A stretch of 64,000 nt of DNA from Arcticibacter eurypsychrophilus (GTDB lineage: Bacteria > Bacteroidota > Bacteroidia > Sphingobacteriales > Sphingobacteriaceae): assembly GCF_001730525.1 (NCBI RefSeq), contig NZ_MDFN01000010.1, positions 62,001-126,000 of the forward strand, written 5' to 3'. The notes beneath the pieces were generated by a model. The model was not told the DNA's origin, did not search any database, and saw nothing but the letters and a program-made list of their open reading frames with translations. Numbering within the stretch: the first letter of the stretch is position 1; every line of letters starts with the position of its first letter. A program made the position numbers and the translations under genes. Shown piece after piece: positions 35,677 to 46,000 of this stretch.

Positions 35677-35718
35677 ATTTGTACAATATTTAGTTTTAAT
35701 GCTTTAAAAACAGAACAT

Positions 35719-38223
35719 ATGACAACAACAAAGCCCGCTGTAGTTATTATTGGAAATGGAATGGTGAGTTACAAGTTTTGTGAGAAGCTTATTGCTAAAA
35801 CTTCCAATTTTGAAATTATTGTATTTGGAGAAGAGTCCCGCCCTGCTTATGACAGGGTTCATTTGAGTGAATATTTTAATGGAAAATCAGCCGAAGATCT
35901 TTCGATGTCACCATTAACCTGGTATGCAGAAAATGGCATACATCTTCATCTCAATGATCCTGTAAAGGAAATCAACAGGGAAGAGAAAACCGTACATACA
36001 TTAAAGGGGATCAATCAGCATTACGATTACCTCATACTAGCAACGGGCTCATCTGCTTTTGTTCCCGACATCCCGGGAATTGAAAAGCAAGGTGTATTTG
36101 TTTATAGAACCATTGAAGATCTCGACTTGATATTAGCTTATGCGGCAAATGCAAAGGAGGCTGCTGTAATAGGTGGTGGACTCTTAGGACTTGAAGCAGC
36201 CAAGGCACTAATCGATCTGGGAATAAAAGAACCTCATGTGATTGAGTTTGCGCCACGTTTAATGCCCAGACAAATTGATCAGGCTGGAAGCAAAATGTTG
36301 CAAATGAAGTTGAATGAATTAGGGCTAAAGATTCATTTAAACAAAAGCACATCACGCATTGGTGGAGAGGATAAAATAGATGCATTACATTTTGCAGACG
36401 ACACACAAATCCCCGTAGATATGCTGATAATCTCTGCAGGGATTCGTCCCAGAGATGAACTAGCACAACTATCCGGATTAAAAATAGGTACACGAGGTGG
36501 CGTAGTCGTAAATGACTACATGCAAACCAGTGATGAAAGCATTTTTGCAATAGGAGAATGCGCCCTGCACGAAGGAATGATTTATGGTCTTGTTGCTCCA
36601 GGTTACGAAATGGCCGATGTTGCTGTTAATACGTTATGTAATAGCGAAAAAAGCTTCAGCGGTTACGACATGAGCACGAAACTAAAACTTATCGGTATCG
36701 ATGTAGCCAGTTTCGGAGATCCTTTTATTGCTGAACCTGATTGCCGTTCAATCGTAATGGACGATAGCCATAAAGGTGTTTATAAACGAATCAACATTAG
36801 CAATGACGGCAAGCATCTTCTGGGAGGGATCTTGGTTGGTGATGCTACGTCATACAATATGCTGCTACAAACGGTTAAAAACCACATCATATTGCCACCT
36901 AACCCCGAAGATTTAATTTTAGGATCAAGAGGCGAATCAACAAATGAAGGCTCAGGTGCGATGTCACTTCCTGATGATGCTTTAATTTGTTCTTGCGAAT
37001 CAGTCAGCAAGGGAGCTATTCTTCATGCGGTTAAGGAAGATCACATTACTACGCTGGATGGCATTAAGAAATGCACTAAAGCAGGAACATGCTGTGGCGG
37101 TTGCGTCCCTATGGTGAAAGATCTAATTGCCGGCTCCTTAAAAGAAAGCGGGATCTATGTAAAAAATGTGATCTGTGAACATTTCAACTATTCCCGCCAG
37201 GAACTACTTGATGTCATCAAAATAAATAATGTAAAGATTTATGACGAGGCATTGGATCATTTTGGAAAAGGTGATGGATGCGAAACGTGTAAACCTGTTG
37301 TAGCAAGCATTCTCTCCAGTTTATGGAATGATGTCATTGTAAAACAAGGCACTACTCAGGATAGCAATGACCGCTACCTGGCCAATATTCAAAAAGGAGG
37401 TACATATTCTGTGGTTCCCCGCATTCCGGGTGGCGAAATCACTCCTGATAAACTTATTATATTAGGTCAGATTGCTAAAAAATACGCCCTATACACCAAG
37501 ATCACAGGTGGACAACGTATTGATATGTTCGGCGCGCATGTAAATGACCTGCCTGATATATGGGAAGAATTAATTGATGCTGGTTTTGAAAGCGGACATG
37601 CCTATGGGAAAGCATTACGTACTGTAAAAAGCTGCGTAGGAAGTACCTGGTGCCGTTTCGGTTTGCATGACAGTGTATCCTTTGCTATTGAAATAGAAGA
37701 ACGTTACCGTGGAATCAGAGCTCCTCACAAAATAAAAGGAGGCGTTAGCGGATGTGTCAGAGAATGTGCAGAAGCACAGTCCAAGGACTTCGGCATCATT
37801 GCTACCGAAAAAGGATGGAATTTATATATCTGCGGAAATGGTGGTTCAAAGCCTCAGCATGCTCAGCTTTTAGCGAGTGATATTGATAAAGAAACCTGCA
37901 TTAAATATATTGATCGCTTCCTGATGTTTTATATCAAAACAGCAGACCCGCTTACCCGTACTGCCACCTGGTTGAATAAGATGGAGGGTGGGCTACCTTA
38001 TTTGAAAAATGTGATTCTGAATGACAGTATTGAAATATGCGGACAATTAGAATCAGAGATGCAAGGCCTGGTTGACAGTTTCCATTGCGAATGGAAGGAA
38101 GTAGTAAACAATCCAGAACTAAGAAAACGTTTCGTACACTTTGTCAATGCCCCTGAAAAGAAAGACCCAACAGTAGAATTTGACAGCTTCAGAACTCAGA
38201 TAAAAGCTAAAGACTGGTTATAG
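35719..38223 (+). CDS. nirB: NADH-dependent assimilatory nitrite reductase, large subunit
   Basis: An 834-residue cytoplasmic enzyme that reduces nitrite to ammonium with NADH. An FAD/NAD-binding domain (1-300, with AVVIIGNGMVS and VIGGGLLGLEAAK) is followed by a BFD-like [2Fe-2S] segment (LICSCESVSK... GTCCGGCVPM) and a second cysteine pair (CETCKPVV). The C-terminal siroheme domain has the cluster cysteines C-x5-C at 639 and 645 and C-x3-C at 679 and 683. It is the first gene of nirB-nirD-moaCB-moeA. All expected redox motifs are present. Confidence 0.95.
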   Translation: MTTTKPAVVIIGNGMVSYKFCEKLIAKTSNFEIIVFGEESRPAYDRVHLSEYFNGKSAEDLSMSPLTWYAENGIHLHLNDPVKEINREEKTVHTLKGINQHYDYLILATGSSAFVPDIPGIEKQGVFVYRTIEDLDLILAYAANAKEAAVIGGGLLGLEAAKALIDLGIKEPHVIEFAPRLMPRQIDQAGSKMLQMKLNELGLKIHLNKSTSRIGGEDKIDALHFADDTQIPVDMLIISAGIRPRDELAQLSGLKIGTRGGVVVNDYMQTSDESIFAIGECALHEGMIYGLVAPGYEMADVAVNTLCNSEKSFSGYDMSTKLKLIGIDVASFGDPFIAEPDCRSIVMDDSHKGVYKRINISNDGKHLLGGILVGDATSYNMLLQTVKNHIILPPNPEDLILGSRGESTNEGSGAMSLPDDALICSCESVSKGAILHAVKEDHITTLDGIKKCTKAGTCCGGCVPMVKDLIAGSLKESGIYVKNVICEHFNYSRQELLDVIKINNVKIYDEALDHFGKGDGCETCKPVVASILSSLWNDVIVKQGTTQDSNDRYLANIQKGGTYSVVPRIPGGEITPDKLIILGQIAKKYALYTKITGGQRIDMFGAHVNDLPDIWEELIDAGFESGHAYGKALRTVKSCVGSTWCRFGLHDSVSFAIEIEERYRGIRAPHKIKGGVSGCVRECAEAQSKDFGIIATEKGWNLYICGNGGSKPQHAQLLASDIDKETCIKYIDRFLMFYIKTADPLTRTATWLNKMEGGLPYLKNVILNDSIEICGQLESEMQGLVDSFHCEWKEVVNNPELRKRFVHFVNAPEKKDPTVEFDSFRTQIKAKDWL

Positions 38224-38248
38224 ATCCACCCACATTAATTAAAAAGTC

Positions 38249-38623
38249 ATGATGATAAATACGGATACAGAATTACAAGCTGAGGCTTCAATCCAATGGA
38301 TTTTGGCCTGTAAAGAGGAAGATGTACCCGAAAATGGAGGTGCGTGCATAAATTACAAGGGCGAACAAATTGCCATCTTTAATTTTACACGCCGCAAGGA
38401 ATGGTACGCCACACAGAATCTTTGTCCCCATAAACAGCAAATGGCCTTGGCAAGGGGCATGATTGGTAGTGCGGGAGAAAGCTGTGAGCCGAAAGTTGCC
38501 TGTCCATTTCATAAAAAGACATTCTCACTTTTGAGCGGAGAATGCACTTCAGGAGAAGATTATACGATAAAAACATATCCGGTAAAACTTTCCGCGGGTC
38601 AAGTGTTTATTGGGATACAATAA
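38249..38623 (+). CDS. nirD: Nitrite reductase small subunit (Rieske-type)
   Basis: A 124-residue protein starting 25 bp after nirB. The Rieske-like ligands are visible as CPHKQQMAL and, later, CPFHKKTFSL. The [2Fe-2S] protein partners NirB in NADH-dependent nitrite reduction. It could in principle belong to another Rieske subgroup, but the operon position makes NirD secure. The gene ends 29 bp before moaCB. Confidence 0.93.
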   Translation: MMINTDTELQAEASIQWILACKEEDVPENGGACINYKGEQIAIFNFTRRKEWYATQNLCPHKQQMALARGMIGSAGESCEPKVACPFHKKTFSLLSGECTSGEDYTIKTYPVKLSAGQVFIGIQ

Positions 38624-38652
38624 CCCTGATAAATTTTACCAATATTTGTTCC

Positions 38653-39603
38653 ATGCGCGATATAACCGGCAAGCAGATTACATTAAGAACAGCAAGGGCT
38701 GTAGCTGTTATTTTCTGTTCAGCTGAAACCACCGAACTTATTAAAAATAATCAGTTGCCCAAAGGCAATTTGTTTGACGTTGCCCGCGCTGCCGGTTTCA
38801 TTGGAGCAAAACTTACACCACAACTTCTGCCCCACTGCCATCCTGTTTCCATTGATGGCATGGATATTTCATTTAGCTTTTTATCCGAAAAAGAACATCA
38901 GGAATATTTTGAGCCTGCAACATTGCAACAGCAAGGAATTGTCATTTTAGGTGAGGCAAAATCTATTGGCCGTACGGGCATAGAAATGGAGATGCTTACC
39001 GCAGTTTCTGTTGCTGCACTTGAAATTTACGACATGTTAAAACCGGTAGATACTGCCCTGGAAATAGGTCACATCAAACTTCTGAAAAAACGTGGGGGTA
39101 AAAGCGACCGGAAGCTTTTTTTTAAAACTTCTTCCACCTGCGCTATTCTGGTTTGTTCAGACTCTACAGCAGCAGGTAAACGGGAAGATAAAAGTGGTAA
39201 GTTAATTCAAAAAAAACTCGAACTAATCAACGCACAAGTTGTAGATTATAAAATAGTTGCTGATAATAAGGATGAGATCCAGAAGCAAATAAAAGAATGG
39301 GTGACCGATGATGTGCACTTTATATTCACTACCGGAGGAACAGGATTAGGTCCCCGTGATCATACTGTTGAAGCTGTAAAAGAAATTTTAGAACGCGATG
39401 CCGATGGAATAACAGAAGCGATGCGTACCTACGGACAAATGCGCACCCCCTTAGCTATGCTGAGCCGAGCAGTAGCCGGTTCAATTGCTCAAACTTTAAT
39501 TATCACCCTTCCGGGAAGCAGTAATGGAGCTTCGGAATCGTTAGAAGCCATTTTACCTGCTGTATTTCATGCCCGTAAGATGATGAAAGGCGGAGGACAC
39601 TAG
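38653..39603 (+). CDS. moaCB: Bifunctional molybdenum cofactor protein MoaC/MoaB
   Basis: The start at 38653 (MRDITGKQI) is the family-typical N-terminus; an upstream in-frame ATG would run into nirD. Residues about 1-150 are MoaC (LLPHCHP, GIEMEMLTA and SVAALEIYDMLK, with the Asp and Lys residues of the active site), which converts the MoaA product to cyclic pyranopterin phosphate. Residues about 155-316 are a MoaB/MogA-type domain (TTGGTGLGPRDHT, LPGSSNGASESL) that adenylylates molybdopterin. This fusion is characteristic of Bacteroidota. It is 3 bp from moeA. Confidence 0.93.
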   Translation: MRDITGKQITLRTARAVAVIFCSAETTELIKNNQLPKGNLFDVARAAGFIGAKLTPQLLPHCHPVSIDGMDISFSFLSEKEHQEYFEPATLQQQGIVILGEAKSIGRTGIEMEMLTAVSVAALEIYDMLKPVDTALEIGHIKLLKKRGGKSDRKLFFKTSSTCAILVCSDSTAAGKREDKSGKLIQKKLELINAQVVDYKIVADNKDEIQKQIKEWVTDDVHFIFTTGGTGLGPRDHTVEAVKEILERDADGITEAMRTYGQMRTPLAMLSRAVAGSIAQTLIITLPGSSNGASESLEAILPAVFHARKMMKGGGH

Positions 39604-39606
39604 ATT

Positions 39607-40803
39607 ATGAAAAACTTTCAGGAAGCCTTAGCCTCTATTAATTCCCTTGCAAAACCTTTTGATAAAGAATTCTGTCCACTTGAAGATGCAGATGGAAGGA
39701 TCTTAGCGGACGACTGTTTTGCCGACCGCAACTACCCTCCCTTTAACAGGGCAGCCATGGATGGATTTGCAATCATGCACAGCGACTGGGAAAACGGGTT
39801 AAGAGAATATAAAATCATAGAAGTAATCTATGCAGGTCAGGCATCGGAACAACCCTTACACTCCGGTTATTGCTACAAAATCATGACTGGTGCAGCTACA
39901 CCTCCTTTAGCCACCGTAGTTATCAGGCGGGAAGATTCCATAGAGCAGGATAACGTAGTAATACTGAACGGTGAATCTCTAAAACCCTATCAGAATATAG
40001 CAAAGGAAGGAGAAGATGCAAAAGCTGGGATCCTGATCCTTGAAGCACCCTTACGCTGCGACCCTCAAATTATTAGCCTGCTCACTTCCATAGGAAAAAC
40101 AAAGGTGTCTGTTTATAAACTACCAACAGTTGCTGTAATTACCACAGGAAATGAAGTAGTTAAGCCAGATGAACCGATCGCCGCATTTCAAATACGAAAC
40201 AGCAATCAATACCTGCTCCGCTCCCTGCTGAGGAAATGGAATATTAACAAACCAGTTTGTATCCATGTTAAGGATAATAAAGACGCTTTAAGAGAGACCC
40301 TTCAGCAAGCTATCTTATCCGATGTCACGATCATCAACGGAGGCGTTTCAGCTGGAGATGCAGATTACGTTCCACAGATCTTACATGAACTGGGGGTGAA
40401 AGAGATCTTTCATCAAGTGGCCATGCGGCCGGGTAAGCCTATATGGACCGGACAATCTCCATCAGGGGGTATGGTCTTTGCTCTTCCAGGAAACCCACTT
40501 TCCTGTCTTTGTACCTTCACTCTTTTTGTTGAATCCTACCTCTATAAAAGCTTTGGGTTTAAAGAAAGAATACCCTACAAACTCCCTCTCCTTGAAAACA
40601 GAAGTAAAAAGAACAAGCTAACTGAGTTTTTCCCAGTACGAATAACTACTGAACAATTTGGACTTCATCTTGCAAAATACAATGGCTCTGGAGATATCAC
40701 TGCTGGATTACATGCAAACGGACTAGCAGTACACCTTGCTGAAAAAGAACACATACTAATGGGAGAGGTTATCGAATTTTATCCTTTCAATAACTATTTA
40801 TAA
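39607..40803 (+). CDS. moeA: Molybdopterin molybdenumtransferase
   Basis: A 398-residue MoeA that inserts molybdate into adenylylated molybdopterin. Motifs: FNRAAMDGFAI near the N-terminus, KIMTGAATP, the VAVITTGNEVV domain-III start, NGGVSAGDADYV and the ALPGNPLSC signature. It is the last gene of the nirB operon. The stop is followed by a 940-bp non-coding region. Confidence 0.94.
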   Translation: MKNFQEALASINSLAKPFDKEFCPLEDADGRILADDCFADRNYPPFNRAAMDGFAIMHSDWENGLREYKIIEVIYAGQASEQPLHSGYCYKIMTGAATPPLATVVIRREDSIEQDNVVILNGESLKPYQNIAKEGEDAKAGILILEAPLRCDPQIISLLTSIGKTKVSVYKLPTVAVITTGNEVVKPDEPIAAFQIRNSNQYLLRSLLRKWNINKPVCIHVKDNKDALRETLQQAILSDVTIINGGVSAGDADYVPQILHELGVKEIFHQVAMRPGKPIWTGQSPSGGMVFALPGNPLSCLCTFTLFVESYLYKSFGFKERIPYKLPLLENRSKKNKLTEFFPVRITTEQFGLHLAKYNGSGDITAGLHANGLAVHLAEKEHILMGEVIEFYPFNNYL

Positions 40804-40922
40804 AGCCCTTTCACTGTAATGTTAATAAAAAGGATAAATCTTAACCTCTCCTATGTTAATAACTTGATAGGTTTCAGGGATTGTAGATTTGTTATACCTG
40901 AATAGTTACAAAGGATAATTGA

Positions 40923-41023
40923 ATCATTTTAAATACCCAGAAATAAATGGATCCCCAAACACCCTTCAGCCTATATTTAAATTGATCAACTGATCATTTT
41001 AAATATCCAGAAATAAATGAATT
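40923..41023. repeat. 70-bp direct repeat in the moeA-narK gap
   Basis: AATCATTTTAAATACCCAG at 40923 recurs as GATCATTTTAAATATCCAG at 40993; both are followed by AAATAAATG. The period is 70 bp and similarity is limited to about 30 bp of each unit. There is no coding frame. Confidence 0.55.
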
Positions 41024-41184
41024 TCAAAACATGTCCCTCTCTATAATTAAACTAAGCATAGTGTCAGAATAACTTACACCGCTTGTTTTAGACCGTTGGA
41101 AAGACAAATGCAGGTGTTGCTGAGAAGTAACATAATTACTCAGGCTATTTATAACTATTATGCGATCCTTCTGTATGTTGCAAA

Positions 41185-41213
41185 TTGCAAATCTCTTGTA
41201 ACGAGATTTGCAA
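41185..41213. repeat. Perfect 11-bp inverted repeat
   Basis: TTGCAAATCTC / GAGATTTGCAA with loop TTGTAAC. No T-run follows, so it is more likely a regulatory or RNA structure than an intrinsic terminator. Confidence 0.55.
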
Positions 41214-41576
41214 AATAACTCACAATCAATAATCTATTACTTCTTACCTGTTTTCATATACCCCCAAACCACCCAATCAGTTCTATTATATTACACACCA
41301 CCATGATCTAACTTCTTCAACCTTAACCACACCTTATCTTACTAAACATTTTAATCCTTTGCCTAAACCTGAAGGCAAAAAATCAAATAAGGGCTAATAA
41401 TTAAGAAAATCTATATTCACATAGTCTAATAATCAGATATTTTGAATTATAATTCAATTAAAACAAACAAAATTCAACTAAATCAAATAAAAATATAAAT
41501 ATAACTTCTTATTAAATCAATAAAATCAATTAAAATTAAAACATAAGGCTATTAACATCATATAAATTATATTTTA

Positions 41577-41592
41577 TTGCTATTTATAGCAA
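41577..41592. promoter_or_regulatory. Perfect palindrome upstream of narK, candidate operator
   Basis: TTGCTAT-TT-ATAGCAA has perfect 7-bp arms. A further half-site ATTTATAGCAT lies at 41624-41634, and the core TGCTATTTAT also occurs upstream of nirB (minus strand, 35666-35675). A dimeric regulator is a reasonable guess; the identity is unknown. Confidence 0.4.
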
Positions 41593-41743
41593 ATTATTAC
41601 TTTTATACCATCATTTATCTTATATTTATAGCATTACAAAGCAATATCATTAAGATTTAGATACAATTACGTACTCATAAATAATATTAACAAAAAAAAG
41701 CGTAACAAATCCAACTATATAGTTCAAGAAAATTTAAATCAAC

Positions 41744-43054
41744 ATGATAACTAAAAACTTCAAACCCTTAAACAAACTAAATGTCTTTTCCGCCAAGGGC
41801 ATTCAAATGCGAACGTTCCACATTACATGGATCACTTTCTTTTTCTGCTTCTTTGGATGGTTTGGAGTAGCCCCACTGATGCCATTAATTCGCGAACAGC
41901 TTCACTTAAGCAAAGATCAGATTGGAAACATCATCATTGCATCCGTTTCAGCCACAATTATAGCCCGTTTAATTATTGGCAAACTTTGCGACACATTGGG
42001 TCCCCGCTTATCTTACACCATTCTTCTTGTAATTGGAGCTATTCCAGTGATGTGTATTGGCCTCAGTAACAGCTACGAAAGCTTCTTATTATTCCGTTTT
42101 GTTATCGGTATTATTGGAGCATCATTTGTTATCACCCAATTTCATACTTCCATGATGTTTGCCCCCTCTGTAGTAGGTACTGCCAATGCAGTTACCGGTG
42201 GCTGGGGAAACCTTGGTGGAGGAGTTACCAACTTAGTCATGCCTTTAATTGCTGCCGGATTTGCAGGACTAGGCTTGGTAAGTCATGCTGACTCATGGCG
42301 CTTAGCTATGGTTGTTCCCGGAGTGATCCTCTTAGTTATGGCTGTCATTTATTATAAATACACGAAGGATACACCACAAGGAAACTTTAGTGAGCTAGAT
42401 AAAACTGCCAAAAAAGAAAAGAAAGGCACCTTTTTACTGGCCATGAAAGACTACCGTACCTGGATCCTGGCTCTGGCATATGGCGCTTGTTTCGGTATAG
42501 AGATTACGGTAGACAATGTAGCAGCAACGTTTTTTATGGATCGGTTTGGTACTACCATGATTGTTGCAGGTGCATTAGCCAGCATATTTGGTGGCATGAA
42601 CATTTTTGCAAGAGCATTAGGAGGATATGTGAGCGATAAAGTGGGACGGTCTTACGGATTAAAGGGAAAAGGACTTTTACTAGGTTGTATGCTTATCCTT
42701 GAAGGGATTGGCATCACGCTCTTTGCACAATCTCAAAGTTTAGGAATAGCAATCGCCTGTATGTTACTCTTCGCCTTATTCTTAAAAATGGCTAATGGAA
42801 GCACCTATGGCATTGTCCCTTTTATCAATAAAGATGCCATCGGATCTGTCAGCGGAATTGTAGGCGCAGGTGGAAATCTTGGCGCTATGCTGGTAGGATT
42901 TCTATTCAAATCGGCCAGTCTGACCTATGCGGATGCCTTTCACTATATCGGCATTGGCGTGTTAGTTATAGGAATAATCGTATTTATTACAAAGTTTCAC
43001 AGAAGACATACATCCGACACAAATGTCTTGCATCCGGCACTTCAAGAGGTCTGA
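41744..43054 (+). CDS. narK: NarK/NasA family nitrate/nitrite transporter
   Basis: A 436-residue major facilitator protein with 12 helices that imports nitrate (or exchanges nitrite). It contains the family nitrate signature GGWGNLGGGV in helix 5 and its counterpart GAGGNLGAMLVGF in helix 11, with Arg residues in helices 2 and 8 (IIARLIIGKLCD and GGMNIFARALGG) that normally bind the anion. It opens the operon encoding nitrate reductase and Moco genes. Confidence 0.93.
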   Translation: MITKNFKPLNKLNVFSAKGIQMRTFHITWITFFFCFFGWFGVAPLMPLIREQLHLSKDQIGNIIIASVSATIIARLIIGKLCDTLGPRLSYTILLVIGAIPVMCIGLSNSYESFLLFRFVIGIIGASFVITQFHTSMMFAPSVVGTANAVTGGWGNLGGGVTNLVMPLIAAGFAGLGLVSHADSWRLAMVVPGVILLVMAVIYYKYTKDTPQGNFSELDKTAKKEKKGTFLLAMKDYRTWILALAYGACFGIEITVDNVAATFFMDRFGTTMIVAGALASIFGGMNIFARALGGYVSDKVGRSYGLKGKGLLLGCMLILEGIGITLFAQSQSLGIAIACMLLFALFLKMANGSTYGIVPFINKDAIGSVSGIVGAGGNLGAMLVGFLFKSASLTYADAFHYIGIGVLVIGIIVFITKFHRRHTSDTNVLHPALQEV

Positions 43055-43075
43055 TTTAAACGAATTAGAAGCTAA

Positions 43076-46000
43076 ATGTATATGTCGGTGGATAAAGATA
43101 AAATATTTAAAAGTACTTGTTGTTACTGTGGCGTAGGTTGCGGAGTAGACATTACCGTTAGTAAAAACAATACAGTTACTGTGGTTGGCGACAAAGATCA
43201 CCCTGTAAACCGTGGCATGTTGTGCAGTAAAGGAATGAACCTCCAATACACGGTAAATGATGTAAGTGACCGGCTCCTTTATCCTCAAATGCGTTATAAT
43301 AAAAACCTGCCCTTACAAAGGGTGAGCTGGGATGATGCATTAAATCGTACTGCAGCAGTATTTAAAACTTTTATTGATAAATATGGACCAGACTCGGTTG
43401 CTTTTTATGCATCCGGACAGTGTTTAACTGAAGAGTATTATGTAATTAACAAGCTTATCAAAGGATTCATCGGTAGCAATAATATCGACACTAACTCGCG
43501 TTTATGTATGAGTAGTGCAGTTACTGCTTATAAAATGGCATTGGGTGAAGATAGTGTCCCGGTTTGTTATGATGATATTGAGTTAGCCGACTGCCTATTT
43601 GTTACCGGGGCTAACCCGGCTTGGTGTCATCCTATATTATGGCGACGGGTGGAAGCGCATAAAGCAGCTCATCCGGAAGTGAAAATTATCATTATTGATC
43701 CCCGTGTAACGGATACCTGCGGAATTGCTGATTTGCATTTACAACTCAATCCGGGTACTGATATTACCCTAAACCATGCTATTGGAAGAGTCTTAATAGA
43801 AAATGGAGCCATTGACCTTGAATTTATAACCCAACATGCGGAAGGCTTTGACCGATACCGGGAGCTTGTATTTGAACGTACGCTTGCTGAATCTGCATTA
43901 ATTTGTGGCGTTAAACAGGAAGATATCCAATTAGCCGCTACTTATATAGGAGCGGCAAAAGGCTTTTTAACCATGTGGACTATGGGGCTTAATCAAAGTT
44001 CTGTTGGTGTAAATAAAAACCTAAGTCTGATTAACCTGAACCTAATTACCGGACATATTGGTAAACCAGGATCAGGACCATTCTCTTTAACCGGACAACC
44101 TAATGCCATGGGAGGTCGGGAAGTTGGCGGTTTAGCTAATCTGCTTCCGGCACATCGTGACCTGGCGAATGAAGAACACCGTAAAGAAGTGCAAAAATTT
44201 TGGGGAGGCACAACAATATCTGATAAAGCAGGACTTACAGCAACAGAAATGTTTGAAGCTTTACATGACGGCAGACTGAAAGCAATATGGATCCTTTGTA
44301 CCAATCCAATAACTAGTCTTCCCAATTCGCGTTTTGTTGAAGAAGCGCTGAAAAAAGCAAAGTTTGTAGTCGTTCAGGAAGTGAGCAATACAGTAGAATC
44401 CTTACAATATGCAGATGTTATTTTACCTGCAGCTGCCTGGACAGAGAAGGAAGGCACCATGACTAATTCTGAAAGGCGCATTAGTCATTTAAACAAAATC
44501 ATAGATGCTCCGGGAGAAGCACTACCAGATGCTGAAATAATTTGTCGGTTTGCCACTAAAATGGGGTATAAAGGTTTTGACTATGCCAACATGGAGGAGA
44601 TCTTTAAGGAACATGCAAAACTAACCTCTAAAACCAATATCAATATTAACGGACTGGATTACAAGTTAATAAAGAAGCACAACACACTACAATGGCCTTT
44701 TAATAAAAAGACAGAGACTGGAACAAAGCGTTTATTTACCAATCAATTATTTTATACTCCCAGTAAAAAAGCGGTTATACATAGCCCTTCCGATCAACTG
44801 AACAGTGAAATGCCCGATCAGAATTTTCCTTTTGTTCTGACTACCGGCCGCGTTCGTGATCATTGGCATACCATGACCAAGACAGGAAAAGTAAGTAAGC
44901 TGAAGCAACATACGAAAGAAGCTTTTCTTGAAATTCATCCTGAAGATGCGGAAGTAATCGGAATTGAAGACAACCAGATTGTGATTGTACGTTCCCGACG
45001 TGGTGAAGTGCAAGTAAGGGCAAAGGTAACCACAACAATTAAAAAAGGGGTAGTTTTTCTGCCCATGCATTGGGGAAAAATCCTGGGTAATGACCTCAAC
45101 CGTGCCAACAATATTACCAGCAACCTCATCGATCCGCTCTCCAAAGAACCTGATTTTAAGTTCTGTGCGGTACAAGTAGAAAAGTTTATAAAACCCTTCC
45201 AAAAGATTGTCATCATTGGTGCTGGTGCAGGTGCATTTGGCTTTGTCAAATCCTGCAGAGAGATTAATAAAGAAGATCAAATAACTATCTTCAGCAAGGA
45301 AAACTTTCCTTTTTACAACCGGGTGATGCTTCCTGACTACATTAGCGGGGAGCAGACCTGGGGACAACTGGTAAAAATGAAAGATGAAGAAGAGCCGAAG
45401 TATAACATCCGTCTTTTAAGAGGGGTAAGTGTCGAAAGCATCAACAGAACGGCTAAATATATAATTGACTCCAGGGGACAAAAAGCTGAGTATGATGTAT
45501 TGATCATGGCGACTGGTAGTCGGGCAGCATTACCCAAAAACGTTCCCTCTTTACCTGGCATCTTCACTATGCGTAGCCGTGTGGATGCAGACAACTTCAA
45601 AAAGCACACACCGAAAAATGCACACGTCCTTATTGTAGGGGGTGGGTTACTAGGCTTAGAAATGGCAGCATCTTTAAGGGAAACCGGTGTAAAAATCACC
45701 ATCGTACAACGTGTATCCCGATTCCTTAACCGGCAATTGGATCCTCTGGGAAGTCAGCTTTTACATGAAGAAATGGTAGACCAGGGATGCGATATTTATT
45801 ACAATGATGAAGTGCAACTTTATTATGGCCGCTCCAAACTAACTGGAATAGGACTTAAAAGCGGACGCAAGATCAACTGTGATGCCATGATTATTGCCAT
45901 TGGCACTACGCCCAATATTGAACTGGCAAGAGCATGTGGATTGGAATGCAAACGTGGTGTGGTTGTAAATGAACGACTGCAAACCAGCGATCCGGCAATC

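Larger units (their letters stand above)
34846..35718. other. Intergenic region upstream of nirB
   Basis: Very AT-rich, 873 bp, no gene. It contains a 66-bp tandem repeat (35106-35285), a TGCTATTTAT element near the 3' end that is also found upstream of narK, and presumably the nirB promoter. No complete -33/-7 pair was resolved. Confidence 0.45.
40804..41743. other. Intergenic region between moeA and narK
   Basis: 940 bp with no gene. It contains a 70-bp direct repeat (40923-41023), an 11-bp perfect inverted repeat (41185-41213) and a palindrome near narK (41577-41592). The last 300 bp are almost entirely A and T. Confidence 0.45.

Noticed and set aside
36032-36550. 172-codon open frame antisense to nirB
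   Set aside because: It lies entirely within the NirB FAD domain on the other strand; its translation is low in known motifs and rich in His, Leu and Cys as expected for a shadow frame.
44747-45367. 206-codon open frame antisense to the nitrate reductase gene
   Set aside because: It overlaps strongly conserved nitrate reductase codons, has no recognisable domain and no promoter or spacing evidence.
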